The notes under the pieces were generated by a model. It had not been told where the DNA came from. It worked only from the letters and a program-made list of their open reading frames with translations, and made no database searches. Positions 1-9,336 of a stretch of DNA of 64,000 nt are shown in pieces (within the stretch, counting starts at the first letter, position 1; every line of letters begins with the position of its first letter). A program made the position numbers and the translations under genes. Source of the stretch: Burkholderiales bacterium (GTDB taxonomy: Bacteria; Pseudomonadota; Gammaproteobacteria; Burkholderiales; Burkholderiaceae_C). The stretch lies in NCBI GenBank assembly GCA_016000265.1, contig JAECRL010000016.1, positions 34,967 to 98,966 of the forward strand, read 5' to 3'.

Positions 1-1506
<1,506 letters not shown>

Positions 1507-1640
1507 ACGGCCAGGTGAGCCGCCCAGTCGGCCCGTGATTCGACCTGGATCAAGGAAGGTCAACATGGGGATGGTGACCCGGTGGGCACGCTCCTACGAT
1601 GGCTGTGGCGCATGTGCGCTGCATTCAACAGGGACATCCC

Positions 1641-2228
1641 ATGGGCATCCTCTCCACCCCGTCGCTTCGGCCTGCGGCCATGGCGCTCGCCATCGGCCTG
1701 GCCTCGCTGGCACCGGCTCACGCCGTTCAGTTCACGCTCAGCGGGCAGTCGGCTAGCACGTGGACCTACACGCTGACCTACGACCCGCTGGACAACTACG
1801 CTGTCAACGGTGCGCCTGAGACCGCCACCATCCGACTGAGCGGCCTGTCGGGTGTGACCTCGGCCACCGGCCCCACCGGCACCGACTTCGCCGAGGCCTT
1901 CCTCGACACCCTGAACCGGGACTGGGCTGTTTCCGTGCTCAACGGGGGCACCGAGGTGCTGTGGACCCACGTCGGCCCGGGCACCGGCAACTTCCCCGAT
2001 GCCAAGCACGTGTTCGGCTTCTCCGTGACCGCACCGGGTGCCACGTCGGCTGACGTGCTGTTCTCCACCACGGGTTTCTCCACGGACACCACCAACGGCT
2101 ACTTGCCGCGGGACGTGCGCGGGTTCGTCGCCGGACCGGCCGCCGTGCCGGAGCCCGGAACCTGGGCGCTGTTGCTGGCTGGCCTGGGTGTGGTGGTGGG
2201 CGTGACGCGCAAGCAGCGCCATCGCTGA
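1641..2228 (+). CDS. PEP-CTERM sorting domain protein
   Basis: Predicted exported protein of 195 residues. An N-terminal signal peptide (ALAIGLASLAPAHA, cleavage near residue 28) is followed by a Ser/Thr/Gly-rich beta-type body of no recognised family. The C-terminus is a canonical PEP-CTERM signal: VPEPGTWALLLAGLGVVVG then a basic TRKQRHR tail, from about residue 169. In known systems this tag is cut by exosortase (XrtA/EpsH) during export with exopolysaccharide; no exosortase lies in this window. The ATG at 1641 was chosen because it opens directly onto the signal peptide; an in-frame ATG at 1599 would add 14 unrelated residues. Substrate or partner cannot be told. Confidence 0.85.
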   Translation: MGILSTPSLRPAAMALAIGLASLAPAHAVQFTLSGQSASTWTYTLTYDPLDNYAVNGAPETATIRLSGLSGVTSATGPTGTDFAEAFLDTLNRDWAVSVLNGGTEVLWTHVGPGTGNFPDAKHVFGFSVTAPGATSADVLFSTTGFSTDTTNGYLPRDVRGFVAGPAAVPEPGTWALLLAGLGVVVGVTRKQRHR

Positions 2229-2270
2229 GCTGGTTTTCTCCCGACCGACGGGGCCGGGGCAGGGCCCACA

Positions 2271-2696
2271 ATGTGGCGCATGACCTCGCCTCGGCCCGTC
2301 CTGACCCCCAGCCCCGTGACGGGCATGGCTCGCCTGCAGCGCGGCCTGCTGGTGCTCGCGGGCGTGGCCTCGCTGGTGCTGGCGGCCCTGGGCGTGGTCT
2401 TGCCAGGTCTGCCCACCACGCCCTTCGTGTTGCTGGCGGCGGCCTGCTTTGCCAAGGCCTCACCCCGGCTGCACGCCTGGTTGCTGCGTCACCGCTGGAT
2501 GGGCCCCATGGTGCGCGATTGGGAAGCGAGTCATTCGCTGCCGCTGAAGGCCAAGTGCCTGGCCATCGGCATGATGTCGTTGATGGTGAGCGCGTCGGCC
2601 TGGCACCTCTCGGCGCGACCCTGGTTGGCCGCGGCGGTGGTGGGCTGCGGCCTGCTGGGCGGCTGGGTGGTGTGGCGCATCCCCACCCGGCGTTGA
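2271..2696 (+). CDS. DUF454 (YbaN-like) inner-membrane protein
   Basis: Small membrane protein of 141 residues. The diagnostic stretch is LGVVLPGLPTTPFVLLAAAC followed by FAKASPRLHAWLLRHRWMGP, typical of the DUF454/YbaN family, whose function is not established. Three hydrophobic segments are visible (about residues 23-47, 96-110 and 118-135), with a cytoplasmic-type loop carrying the SPRLHAW motif between the first two. The start is uncertain: ATGs at 2271, 2280 and 2325 are all in frame and none has a strong Shine-Dalgarno; the last would give a 123-residue protein. It converges on the LysR gene downstream, so it is probably monocistronic. Confidence 0.85.
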   Translation: MWRMTSPRPVLTPSPVTGMARLQRGLLVLAGVASLVLAALGVVLPGLPTTPFVLLAAACFAKASPRLHAWLLRHRWMGPMVRDWEASHSLPLKAKCLAIGMMSLMVSASAWHLSARPWLAAAVVGCGLLGGWVVWRIPTRR

Positions 2697-2743
2697 CGCC
2701 CTTCGCCCCTTTCAACCTCCTCTGCGCGATCGGCCTCGTGCGC

Positions 2744-3649
2744 TCAGTCTGCTGAGCTGGCGCGGGTGTCGCGCACGTGGTCGATGAAGGCGCGCAAGCC
2801 CGCTGACATCAACTGGCGGCTGGGGTGGTACAGGCAGAAGCCGGGCACGCGCGGGCACCAGTCGTCCAGCACGCTGAGCAGCCGCCCGGACTGCAGGCCG
2901 GGCAGGGCGTGTTGCTCGTAGGTGTAGGCCAGGCCCACGCCCGCTTCGGCCGCCTGCACCATCAGGGCCAGGTCGTCGCTGGCCAGCGGGCCGTCCACCT
3001 CGACTTGCACCGCGTGCTGGCGTTTGATGAACTCCCACTTGAAGTGGCTGCCACTCGGGAAGCGGATGCGGATGCAGGGGTGGTGCTGCAGGTCGCGCGG
3101 GTGTTTCGGCCGGCCGTGGCGGGCGAGGTGGTCGGGCGAGCCGACCACCACGAAGCGCTGCGCGGGACCCAGGGGCACGGCCACCATGTCCTGCTGCAGG
3201 CTTTCGCCGAAGCGCACGCCGGCGTCGAAGCCCTCGGCCACGATGTCGACCAGGCGGTCGTCGGCCACCACCTCCACGCGCATGCCGGGGTGGCCCTTCA
3301 AAAAGCCGCTGACCAGGGGCGGCAGCACCCACTGACAGGCCGCGCGCGGGGCGTTGATGCGCAGCGTGCCCATGGGGCTGTCGCGGAAGGCGTTGATGCC
3401 GTCGAGCGCCAGGGCGATGTCTTGCAAGGCAGGCGCCAGGCGCAGCAGCAGCTGCCGCCCGGCCTCGGTGGGCGAGACGCTGCGTGTGGTGCGGTGAAGC
3501 AGGCGCAGGCCCAGGCGCTGCTCCAGGCCCTTGAGGGCGTGGCTCAGGGCCGAGGGGCTGACGCCGATTTCGACCGCGGCGCGGCGGAAGCTGCCCAACC
3601 GGGCCACGGCGGCGAAGGCTTGCAGGTCCTGCAGGGGAGGGGTGTTCAT
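2744..3649 (-). CDS. LysR-family transcriptional regulator
   Basis: DNA-binding regulator of 301 residues. The N-terminal winged helix is clear (DLQAFAAVARLGSFRRAAVE, then SPSALSHALKGLEQRLGLRL LHRTTRSVSPTEAG, residues 5-65), followed by a periplasmic-binding-protein-like effector domain. It is transcribed divergently from the SDR gene at 3759 with 109 bases between the starts, the classic arrangement in which the regulator controls both itself and the neighbour. The frame stays open upstream of 3649, but the LysR domain begins at MNTPPLQDLQ, so that ATG was used. The inducer cannot be deduced; a substrate or product of the neighbouring dehydrogenase is the simplest guess. Confidence 0.95.
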   Translation of the reverse strand: MNTPPLQDLQAFAAVARLGSFRRAAVEIGVSPSALSHALKGLEQRLGLRLLHRTTRSVSPTEAGRQLLLRLAPALQDIALALDGINAFRDSPMGTLRINAPRAACQWVLPPLVSGFLKGHPGMRVEVVADDRLVDIVAEGFDAGVRFGESLQQDMVAVPLGPAQRFVVVGSPDHLARHGRPKHPRDLQHHPCIRIRFPSGSHFKWEFIKRQHAVQVEVDGPLASDDLALMVQAAEAGVGLAYTYEQHALPGLQSGRLLSVLDDWCPRVPGFCLYHPSRQLMSAGLRAFIDHVRDTRASSAD

Positions 3650-3687
3650 TGATGAGCCTGGTTCAGCAATGCATTGAGTGGTGGGTG

Positions 3688-3703
3688 GATTGTCGGTTGA
3701 ATC
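3688..3703. promoter_or_regulatory. Possible LysR binding site
   Basis: Short inverted repeat GATT-N8-AATC in the 109-base divergent region between the LysR and SDR genes. Its arms resemble the dyad half-sites LysR proteins use, but the spacing is not exactly the T-N11-A consensus, so this is only a candidate. Confidence 0.25.
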
Positions 3704-3758
3704 AAGCCGGCCTACGCTGTCGTCACTTCGTTTCATTCGACCCCCACAGGAGCCACAC

Positions 3759-4511
3759 ATGGGCATGCAAGGCCAGACCTTTTTCATCACCGGCGCGTCT
3801 TCGGGCATGGGCGCTGACACCGCTCGCTTGCTGGGCGAGCGGGGCGCCAACGTCGTGCTGGCGGCGCGGCGCGAATCGGCCTGTGCCGAGGTGGCGCACG
3901 ACGTCGAGGCCGCGGGCGGGCGCGCGCTCGTGCTGCGCATGGACGTGGACCAGGAAGACGAGGTGCGTCGCGCCGTGGCGCAGGCCGTCGAGCACTTCGG
4001 GCGGCTCGATGGCGCCTTCAACAACGCGGGCCTGCTGGGCGCGGGCCAGCCCCTGCACGAGATGGACACCGAGGCCTTCGACGCCGTCTGGCGCACCAAC
4101 GTCATGGGCGTGTTCTGGTCGATGAAGCACCAGATCGCGGCCATGCTGAAAAGCGGCGGCGGCGCCATCGTCAACAACGCCTCCATCGTGGCCCAGGTGG
4201 GCTTCCCGGGCATGGCCCACTACAACGCGAGCAAGCACGCGGTCATGGGGCTGACGCAGACGGCCGCGCTGGAGTGCTTCAAGCAGGGCATCCGTGTCAA
4301 CGCCGTGCTGCCTGGCCCCGTGGAGACGCCCATGGCCGTGCAAGGTTTCGGGGGCGTCGAGAACCTGCACGGCATGCTGAGCGCCTCGCCCGCCGGGCGG
4401 CCGGGGCGACCGCGCGAGGTGGCCGAGGTGGTGGCCTTCCTGTTGTCGTCAGGCGCCAGCTACGTCAGTGGCCAGGGCTGGGTGGTGGACGGTGGCTACA
4501 CGGTGCAGTGA
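3759..4511 (+). CDS. SDR-family oxidoreductase
   Basis: Classical short-chain dehydrogenase/reductase of 250 residues, cytoplasmic and NAD(P)-dependent. Visible motifs are the cofactor glycine motif TGASSGMG (11-18), NNAG (88-91), catalytic Ser142 in NNAS, and the YNASK catalytic pair Tyr155/Lys159, followed by PGPVETPM and the C-terminal SGQGWVVDGGYTVQ typical of 3-oxoacyl-reductase/glucose dehydrogenase-like SDRs. The ATG at 3759 has a good ribosome site (CAGGAG) six bases upstream; a longer in-frame start at 3678 would add non-homologous residues. Divergent to a LysR regulator that probably controls it. The substrate is unknown. Confidence 0.93.
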   Translation: MGMQGQTFFITGASSGMGADTARLLGERGANVVLAARRESACAEVAHDVEAAGGRALVLRMDVDQEDEVRRAVAQAVEHFGRLDGAFNNAGLLGAGQPLHEMDTEAFDAVWRTNVMGVFWSMKHQIAAMLKSGGGAIVNNASIVAQVGFPGMAHYNASKHAVMGLTQTAALECFKQGIRVNAVLPGPVETPMAVQGFGGVENLHGMLSASPAGRPGRPREVAEVVAFLLSSGASYVSGQGWVVDGGYTVQ

Positions 4512-4524
4512 GCCCTCGATTCGG

Positions 4525-4971
4525 TCAACCCCGGGTGAGTTTGACCGCGACGTCGCGCGCTTGCAGCACCCGCCCGTCGTCGGCGCGCACCTGCAACGGC
4601 GCGATCGGGCGCTGCAGGTCGCGGTCCACGATCACCACGGGCGGCCCGCCGGGTGCGGGCGCGTGGCGGTCGCCCCACTGGGCCAGGGCCACGATGATGG
4701 GGAAGAGGTCACGGCCTTTGTCGGTGAGGCGGTAGTCCAGCGCGCGGCCATTCTCGCTGGCGGCCGTCACTTCGAGGATGCCGTGCTGCACCAGGTCCTG
4801 CAGGCGCTGCGTCAGCACATTGGGCGCGATGCCCAGGTGCGACTGGAACTCGCCGAAGCGACGCGTGCCGAAGAAGGCCTCGCGAACGAGCAGCAGCGTC
4901 CACCAGTCGCCGACCTGCTCCAGGGTGCGGGCGATGGAGCAGCTCATGTCTGAAAAGGAGGTGCGTCGCAT
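4525..4971 (-). CDS. HxlR-family winged-helix transcriptional regulator
   Basis: A 148-residue regulator of the HxlR/MarR-like group. Family hallmarks are CSIARTLEQVGDWWTLLLVR (11-30), FGTRRFGEFQSHLGIAPNVL TQRL (recognition helix, 34-57), and the wing RALDYRLTDKGRDLFPI. Cys11 lies in the usual N-terminal position where HxlR/YodB proteins can carry a redox-sensing cysteine, so thiol or quinone sensing is possible but not shown. It is divergent from the alpha/beta hydrolase at 5065, with a strong palindrome at 4992-5012 between them, suggesting autorepression plus control of the hydrolase. Confidence 0.93.
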   Translation of the reverse strand: MRRTSFSDMSCSIARTLEQVGDWWTLLLVREAFFGTRRFGEFQSHLGIAPNVLTQRLQDLVQHGILEVTAASENGRALDYRLTDKGRDLFPIIVALAQWGDRHAPAPGGPPVVIVDRDLQRPIAPLQVRADDGRVLQARDVAVKLTRG

Positions 4972-4991
4972 GGTGTCACCATCTTACTGAC

Positions 4992-5012
4992 TTACTTGCA
5001 TCATGCAAGTAA
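4992..5012. promoter_or_regulatory. Palindromic operator, probable HxlR site
   Basis: Perfect inverted repeat with 10-base arms TTACTTGCAT and ATGCAAGTAA around a single C. It lies 20 bases upstream of the HxlR start and 52 bases upstream of the hydrolase start. The TTACTTGCA core resembles the ACTTAC/GTAAGT half-sites reported for HxlR-family regulators. Position and symmetry make it the likely shared operator. Confidence 0.65.
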
Positions 5013-5064
5013 AGCGGGTAGCCTTCGGAGACTTTCTTCAAGCAAGTTGTCCCGAGAGGCCCCC

Positions 5065-5853
5065 ATGTCAGATGTCGCACTCTTCGTCCACTCCACCGGG
5101 GTGGGCCCTTTCATGTGGAACAAGCTGCTGGTGGACCTGCCCGCCGGCATCGCGCCCTTGACGCCGACCAACCGCGGCTACAGCCTGCCCGACCTGATCC
5201 CGCGCGGGCAGGCGGTGTCGGTGGCCGATGAGGTGGCCCACCTGAAGGCGCAGATTCCCGCGGGCACGACGGGCGTCCACCTGGGCGGGCATTCCTACGG
5301 CGGCCTGGTGGCCTTGACGCTGGCGCTCGACCCGGATGTGCCGCTGAAGTCGATCTGGTTGTACGAGCCGGTGCTGTTTGGTGCGCTGCGCCCTTTGGTG
5401 GACAGCCTGCCCGCGGACGCGGCGCAGCAGGTGCGCGAGTTCACCGAGCAACCCGACCGCTTCCTCAACGCCAGCACCGGCGGGCAGGACGCCTGGCTGG
5501 AGAACTTCGTGGACTACTGGAACCAGCCTGGCATGTGGGCGTCGATGTCGGACAAGGCCAAGGACATGGCGCGCCTGGTGGGCTGGAAGATGTTCCAGGA
5601 GGTGCGCATGGTGTTCGAAGAGCCCCTGCCTTTCGACGCCTACCGCTTGCAGGTGCCGATGACCCTGGTGCGCGGCGAGCGCACCCAGCCCCCGGCGCGC
5701 GAGATGGTGCGCCAGCTGGCGGCGGTCAACCCGCACGCGCGGGTCGTCGAGCTGCAGGGCCAGGGCCACATGGGCGTGGTGGGCGCACCCGATGCGGTGC
5801 GCCCGACCTTGCAGGCGCACTGGGCGGCGCAAGGGCTCACGCCAGCGGCGTGA
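5065..5853 (+). CDS. Alpha/beta hydrolase
   Basis: Alpha/beta-hydrolase-fold enzyme of 262 residues without a signal peptide, so cytoplasmic. The nucleophile elbow is GGHSYGG with Ser77, an oxyanion-type HSTGVGPFMW segment follows strand 3 near residue 8, and the catalytic His is probably His235 in GQGHMGVVG; an acidic residue in the late strand (around 205-215) would complete the triad. Start chosen at 5065: GAGAGG lies 5-6 bases upstream, and the sequence begins directly with MSDVALFVHS. Divergent from an HxlR regulator, which suggests induction by a toxic or aromatic ester or electrophile. The substrate is not identifiable. Confidence 0.9.
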   Translation: MSDVALFVHSTGVGPFMWNKLLVDLPAGIAPLTPTNRGYSLPDLIPRGQAVSVADEVAHLKAQIPAGTTGVHLGGHSYGGLVALTLALDPDVPLKSIWLYEPVLFGALRPLVDSLPADAAQQVREFTEQPDRFLNASTGGQDAWLENFVDYWNQPGMWASMSDKAKDMARLVGWKMFQEVRMVFEEPLPFDAYRLQVPMTLVRGERTQPPAREMVRQLAAVNPHARVVELQGQGHMGVVGAPDAVRPTLQAHWAAQGLTPAA

Positions 5854-5886
5854 CGTGGCCGGCAGCCTGAGGCGGGTGGTGCCGCC

Positions 5887-6387
5887 TCAGCGAGGAGGGC
5901 GCTCCTGCACCTCCAGCCGGGCGGCGGGCCGGGCTGGTTTCTCGCCAGCCCCATCCACGCCGGGCACCTCGGCCCAGTCCACCTGGCCCGTGTCGCAGAC
6001 CTGCAGCACCTTGAACCACAGGGTGCCGGCCTGCGCAGGCAAGCGCCCGGTGACGTCGAAGGTGGTGCGCGCGTGCGCGGGCAGCGCGTGCTGAGGTCCA
6101 TCGGCTGTCCAGCGCACCTCCTGCCCCTGACGCTGGATGCCCCAGCCCGGACGGGGCGCGACCGCCAGGATCTCGAAGCCCTCGGGGGCCCGCAGGGTGA
6201 TGCCCGTTGTCGAACTGGCGCCCGCACAGGCGTGCCCGACGCGAAAGGTCGCGGTGTGTTCGGCGCCGGTCGGGACGGCCCCGGGCGGCAAGGTGATGTG
6301 TGCGCGCGCGATCAGGGGGCAGGTCAGCAGGGGGCCGGCCAGCAGCAGGGCGGCGCTCAGTTGCGTCAGGCGGTGGGTCGTTGTCAT
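5887..6387 (-). CDS. ycnI: YcnI-like (DUF1775) copper-binding protein
   Basis: Exported protein of 166 residues. The signal peptide ends LIARA, so the mature protein starts at His30 in HITLPPGAVPTG. In YcnI homologues this N-terminal histidine binds Cu(II) in a mono-histidine brace. The body shows the DUF1775 pattern: FRVGHAC, GITLRAPEGFE, RPGW, and a conserved WFKVLQVCDTGQVDWAEVPG end. The C-terminal membrane anchor of many Gram-positive YcnI proteins is absent, so it is probably periplasmic. ATG at 6387 is preceded by GAAGGAG. It sits 11 bases after the TonB-dependent receptor on the same strand and completes a DUF2946-receptor-YcnI unit. Confidence 0.88.
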   Translation of the reverse strand: MTTTHRLTQLSAALLLAGPLLTCPLIARAHITLPPGAVPTGAEHTATFRVGHACAGASSTTGITLRAPEGFEILAVAPRPGWGIQRQGQEVRWTADGPQHALPAHARTTFDVTGRLPAQAGTLWFKVLQVCDTGQVDWAEVPGVDGAGEKPARPAARLEVQERPPR

Positions 6388-6398
6388 GTCGGGCTCCT

Positions 6399-8777
6399 TC
6401 ACAGGTCGAACTTCAGCTCAGCCGTGTAGCTGCGCTGCGGGTAGGGGTGGAAGTTCCAGTGCTTTTTGTTGTTGAGGTTGTCGATGCCGAAGGCGGCGCT
6501 CCAGTGCTTGTCGAAGCGGTGGTGCAGGCGCACATCGGCGGTGACGAACTGGCTCACGCCCTGGTAGGTCTGACCGTTCACATCGGCGTTGTTGAGCGTG
6601 CGGTACTGGCGCCCGCTGTAACGCACGCCCAGGGTGCCGCTCCATCGGTCGCTCAGGCGGTAGGTGCCCGCCACCGTGGCGCGCCAGCGTGGGATGTTGG
6701 GCTGCCAGCGGCCATCGGTGTCGCCGGGGGTGTTGACGAAGCCGCGGTTGGTTTTGATCTTCGAGTCGGCGTAGGTGACGCTGCCCTGCAGTTGCAAGCC
6801 CTTGAGCAGCGCGTCTTCGCTGGACGCGGCCAGCTCCAGCCCGGAGGTGGCGATGTGGTCCACGTTCTGCACGCGGCTGATGTTGAGGTTGGCTGCCGGA
6901 TCGAAGACGGTTTGCGAGTAGATCGCATCTTGCGTCTGCTCGGTGAACCAGGTCAGGCGGGCGCGCACCTGGCCCACGTCCTGCTCGGCCGTCAGCTCCG
7001 TGGTGCGCGAGCGCTCCGGGCGCAGGTTCGGGTCGTTGATGTGGCGCGAGTTGGCCGTCGACGTGGCTCCGTACAGTTCATTGACCGTGGGCATGCGAAC
7101 GGCTCGGCCCACCGAGGCCTTGAGCACCGTGTCGTCGAGCCATTGCCATGACAGCGCGGCCTTCGGCGAGTACCACACGCCGCGGCGCGTCGGGTGGTGG
7201 ATGGCGCTGGTGCCTGAGAAGTCGGTGCGGCCATCGTTGGCCTCCCATTGCTCGGCGCGCAGGCCCAGCACGGTCTTCCAGCGGGGCGCGAGCTTCCAGG
7301 TGTCTTGCGCATGCAGGCTGTGCATGTTCGTGTTGCCACTCACGTTGCTGGCCAGGGCTCCGCCGTTGTCTTGCAGGTAATTGCGAGTCAAGGTGGTGGT
7401 GCGGTAGCGCAGCTTGTGGTCATCGAACTGGTAGCCGAAATCGACGACGTGGGTGTTGATCAGCGGGTCAGGCCGCCAGGTGCCCTTGAGCGCCAGGTTG
7501 TGCCAGCCGGTGCCGCGGCCATCGGCCAGGGTGCCCGCGCCGCCCGTGAGGGCGTTGGGCTGCGTGTTGTTGCTGGCGTTCTGGCGCTTGTCGTCGCGCA
7601 CGTAGTCGTACAGGCTGGCGGCCACCTCCCAGTCGAAGGTGCCGCGGGTGTTTTGCTTGAGCGAGAAGCCGTGCATGGCGTGCAGCAGCCTCTCGCGGGT
7701 GACAGGCAAGTCGCCCCCAGTGAGTGCCGCGAACGACCTGCCATCGATGTGGATGGGCCCGCTGGTGACCGGCTGCCCTGACGCATTGCGCAGGTAGGAC
7801 ACCGAGTTCCCCTCAGACTCGTTTTGCCACAGTCCCAGCACGTAGCTTGCCCTCAATGCGGTGTTGATGTCGTACGCGAGCTTGACCTTGAGGTGGTCTT
7901 GCGTGGTGTTGTACTGCGTGCCCGAGCCCACCACGTACCAGGGGCGGTTCTGGTTGTCGGCGTCCAGTGCGGCGCCGGTCACGACGGTGCCGTTGTTGTT
8001 GGCCGCGCCGCTGCTGAGCAAGCGCGTGGCAAAGGTCTGGGGCTGGCCCTGGCTGTCTGTGTGGTTGACGTTGATCCACCAAGACCAGCCGCCCTCGCGG
8101 CTGCCCAGCGAGGCGCTGCTCTGCCAGGCTCGGTGGGTGCTGTGCGTGCCGTAGAGGTCAAAGGGCTGCAAGACGTGGCCCACCTTGACGTGCGCCTCCA
8201 GCTTCTTGGGCATGCGGGTGACGTAGTCCACCACCGCGCCCACCGAGTTGCCCGGGTAGGCCGCCGAGAAGGGGCCGTACATCACGTCCACCCGGTCGAT
8301 CTCTTCGGGCGTGACCAGGCCCCAGCGTGGCGGGAAAGCCAGGCCGCCCACGCCGTTGCCCAGGAAGTTCGACAGCAGGATGCCGTCGGCGTAGACGGCC
8401 GAGCGCGCGCTGTTGCCCGTGCCCGAGGCCCGGCTGGACAGGATGGCGTGGTTGTAATCGCCGATGTAGCGCTTGCGCACCAGCAGGCTGGGGAAGTATT
8501 TCAGCGCGTCTTCGCTGTCGGTGGCGTTGATGCCGTGCGCGATGTCGTCCCGCGTGATGCTGTGCACCGTGGTCGGGATCTGGGTGGGCAAGGAGCTGGG
8601 GCGGCTGGCGCGCACGGTGATGACGCCCAGTTCGCGGGTGGGGTCGTCATCCGACTCGTTCGGGTCTTCGGAGGGGGGCCGGGACGGGAGGGGCGATGGA
8701 GCTTGGGCTTGGGTTTGGGCGTGCGCGGCCCAGGGAAAGGCCATGGCCAGGGCGGCCACGAGGAGGTGGGGTTTCAT
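6399..8777 (-). CDS. TonB-dependent outer-membrane receptor, probably metal (copper) related
   Basis: Outer-membrane receptor of 792 residues. A signal peptide (MKPHLLVAALAMAFPWAAHA) precedes a Pro/Asp/Glu-rich linker, a TonB box (ELGVITVRA, about 50), a plug domain (DALKYFPSLLVRKRY to GNSVGAVVDYVTRMP, about 60-190) and a 22-strand barrel ending in aromatic-terminated AELKFDL. It takes up a ligand using TonB-ExbBD energy. No ligand can be read from sequence alone. The flanking DUF2946 and YcnI genes are families associated with copper, which makes copper or a copper chelate the best guess; it is not an obvious OprC/NosA copy. A 101-base gap separates it from the upstream DUF2946 gene. Confidence 0.9.
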   Translation of the reverse strand: MKPHLLVAALAMAFPWAAHAQTQAQAPSPLPSRPPSEDPNESDDDPTRELGVITVRASRPSSLPTQIPTTVHSITRDDIAHGINATDSEDALKYFPSLLVRKRYIGDYNHAILSSRASGTGNSARSAVYADGILLSNFLGNGVGGLAFPPRWGLVTPEEIDRVDVMYGPFSAAYPGNSVGAVVDYVTRMPKKLEAHVKVGHVLQPFDLYGTHSTHRAWQSSASLGSREGGWSWWINVNHTDSQGQPQTFATRLLSSGAANNNGTVVTGAALDADNQNRPWYVVGSGTQYNTTQDHLKVKLAYDINTALRASYVLGLWQNESEGNSVSYLRNASGQPVTSGPIHIDGRSFAALTGGDLPVTRERLLHAMHGFSLKQNTRGTFDWEVAASLYDYVRDDKRQNASNNTQPNALTGGAGTLADGRGTGWHNLALKGTWRPDPLINTHVVDFGYQFDDHKLRYRTTTLTRNYLQDNGGALASNVSGNTNMHSLHAQDTWKLAPRWKTVLGLRAEQWEANDGRTDFSGTSAIHHPTRRGVWYSPKAALSWQWLDDTVLKASVGRAVRMPTVNELYGATSTANSRHINDPNLRPERSRTTELTAEQDVGQVRARLTWFTEQTQDAIYSQTVFDPAANLNISRVQNVDHIATSGLELAASSEDALLKGLQLQGSVTYADSKIKTNRGFVNTPGDTDGRWQPNIPRWRATVAGTYRLSDRWSGTLGVRYSGRQYRTLNNADVNGQTYQGVSQFVTADVRLHHRFDKHWSAAFGIDNLNNKKHWNFHPYPQRSYTAELKFDL

Positions 8778-8803
8778 GTGGATGAGTCGGTCTGATGGAC
8801 GCC

Positions 8804-8833
8804 CGTCCGCGTTCGCAGACGCAGCCGCGGACG
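8804..8833 (-). other. Hairpin between DUF2946 gene and TonB receptor
   Basis: Perfect 8-base stem CGTCCGCG / CGCGGACG with a 14-base loop, in the 101-base gap upstream of the receptor start. No T-tract follows, so it is not an ordinary terminator. It might set the relative expression of the two genes or mark a leader structure. Confidence 0.35.
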
Positions 8834-8878
8834 AGGCAAAGGGCCCGACCTGGCATCAGGTGCGGGCGCGCTTTCGGA

Positions 8879-9310
8879 TCAGACGAGGCTCGGTGGGGCC
8901 CGCGACTGCGCCGGCCGCCAGGGGTGGGCGGTGTGGGGCGCGTGCAGGAAGGCCCGCGGCACCTGCGGCGTGGCGACCCCGGCCTGGGCGATGCGCGGCA
9001 TCGCGGGCGTGGGGGGCAGCGCATCGGTGTGCAGGCTGCAGTACGGGCAGTGGTCAAGCAGGTGCGGCTGCCCGCGCAGAGGGGTCGGGTCCCCAGGGGT
9101 CGGGTCCCCGCTGGGGTCGCCCGCCTGGCTGGCGCCTCCTGCATCCAGGGCCACCCAGGTGGTGCCACCTTGTGCGCGGCACACCTGCACCCAGGCGACG
9201 GCGTGCTGGCTTCGCGACAGCTGCGAGAGCGTGGGCGCGCACGCGGCCAGCAGGATCGCCAGGAAGGCGATCCATGCAAAACACCGGCGGTGAACGCGAC
9301 TCAAGGCCAT
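8879..9310 (-). CDS. DUF2946 family protein
   Basis: Protein of 143 residues with an N-terminal hydrophobic helix (FAWIAFLAILLAACAPTLSQ) and the DUF2946 signature: the SQ...WVQVC segment after the helix and a HCPYCSLH cysteine/histidine motif in the middle. The HCPYC group looks metal-binding. The family commonly sits beside TonB receptors and copper genes, as here. The ATG at 9310 was used; a GTG at 9340 overlapping the stop of the NYN gene (GTGA) is an alternative adding ten residues. The LAAC sequence resembles a lipobox, but the family normally has no lipid-modified cysteine there. It is first in the copper-type operon, or read through from the NYN gene. Confidence 0.8.
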   Translation of the reverse strand: MALSRVHRRCFAWIAFLAILLAACAPTLSQLSRSQHAVAWVQVCRAQGGTTWVALDAGGASQAGDPSGDPTPGDPTPLRGQPHLLDHCPYCSLHTDALPPTPAMPRIAQAGVATPQVPRAFLHAPHTAHPWRPAQSRAPPSLV

Positions 9311-9336
9311 GCGAAATGGCAGGGGCAGGCCCCGCC

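Noticed and set aside
8879..9310. Reading the DUF2946 protein as a lipoprotein from LAAC
   Set aside because: The family has a plain hydrophobic helix there and the cysteine is not conserved as a lipid site.
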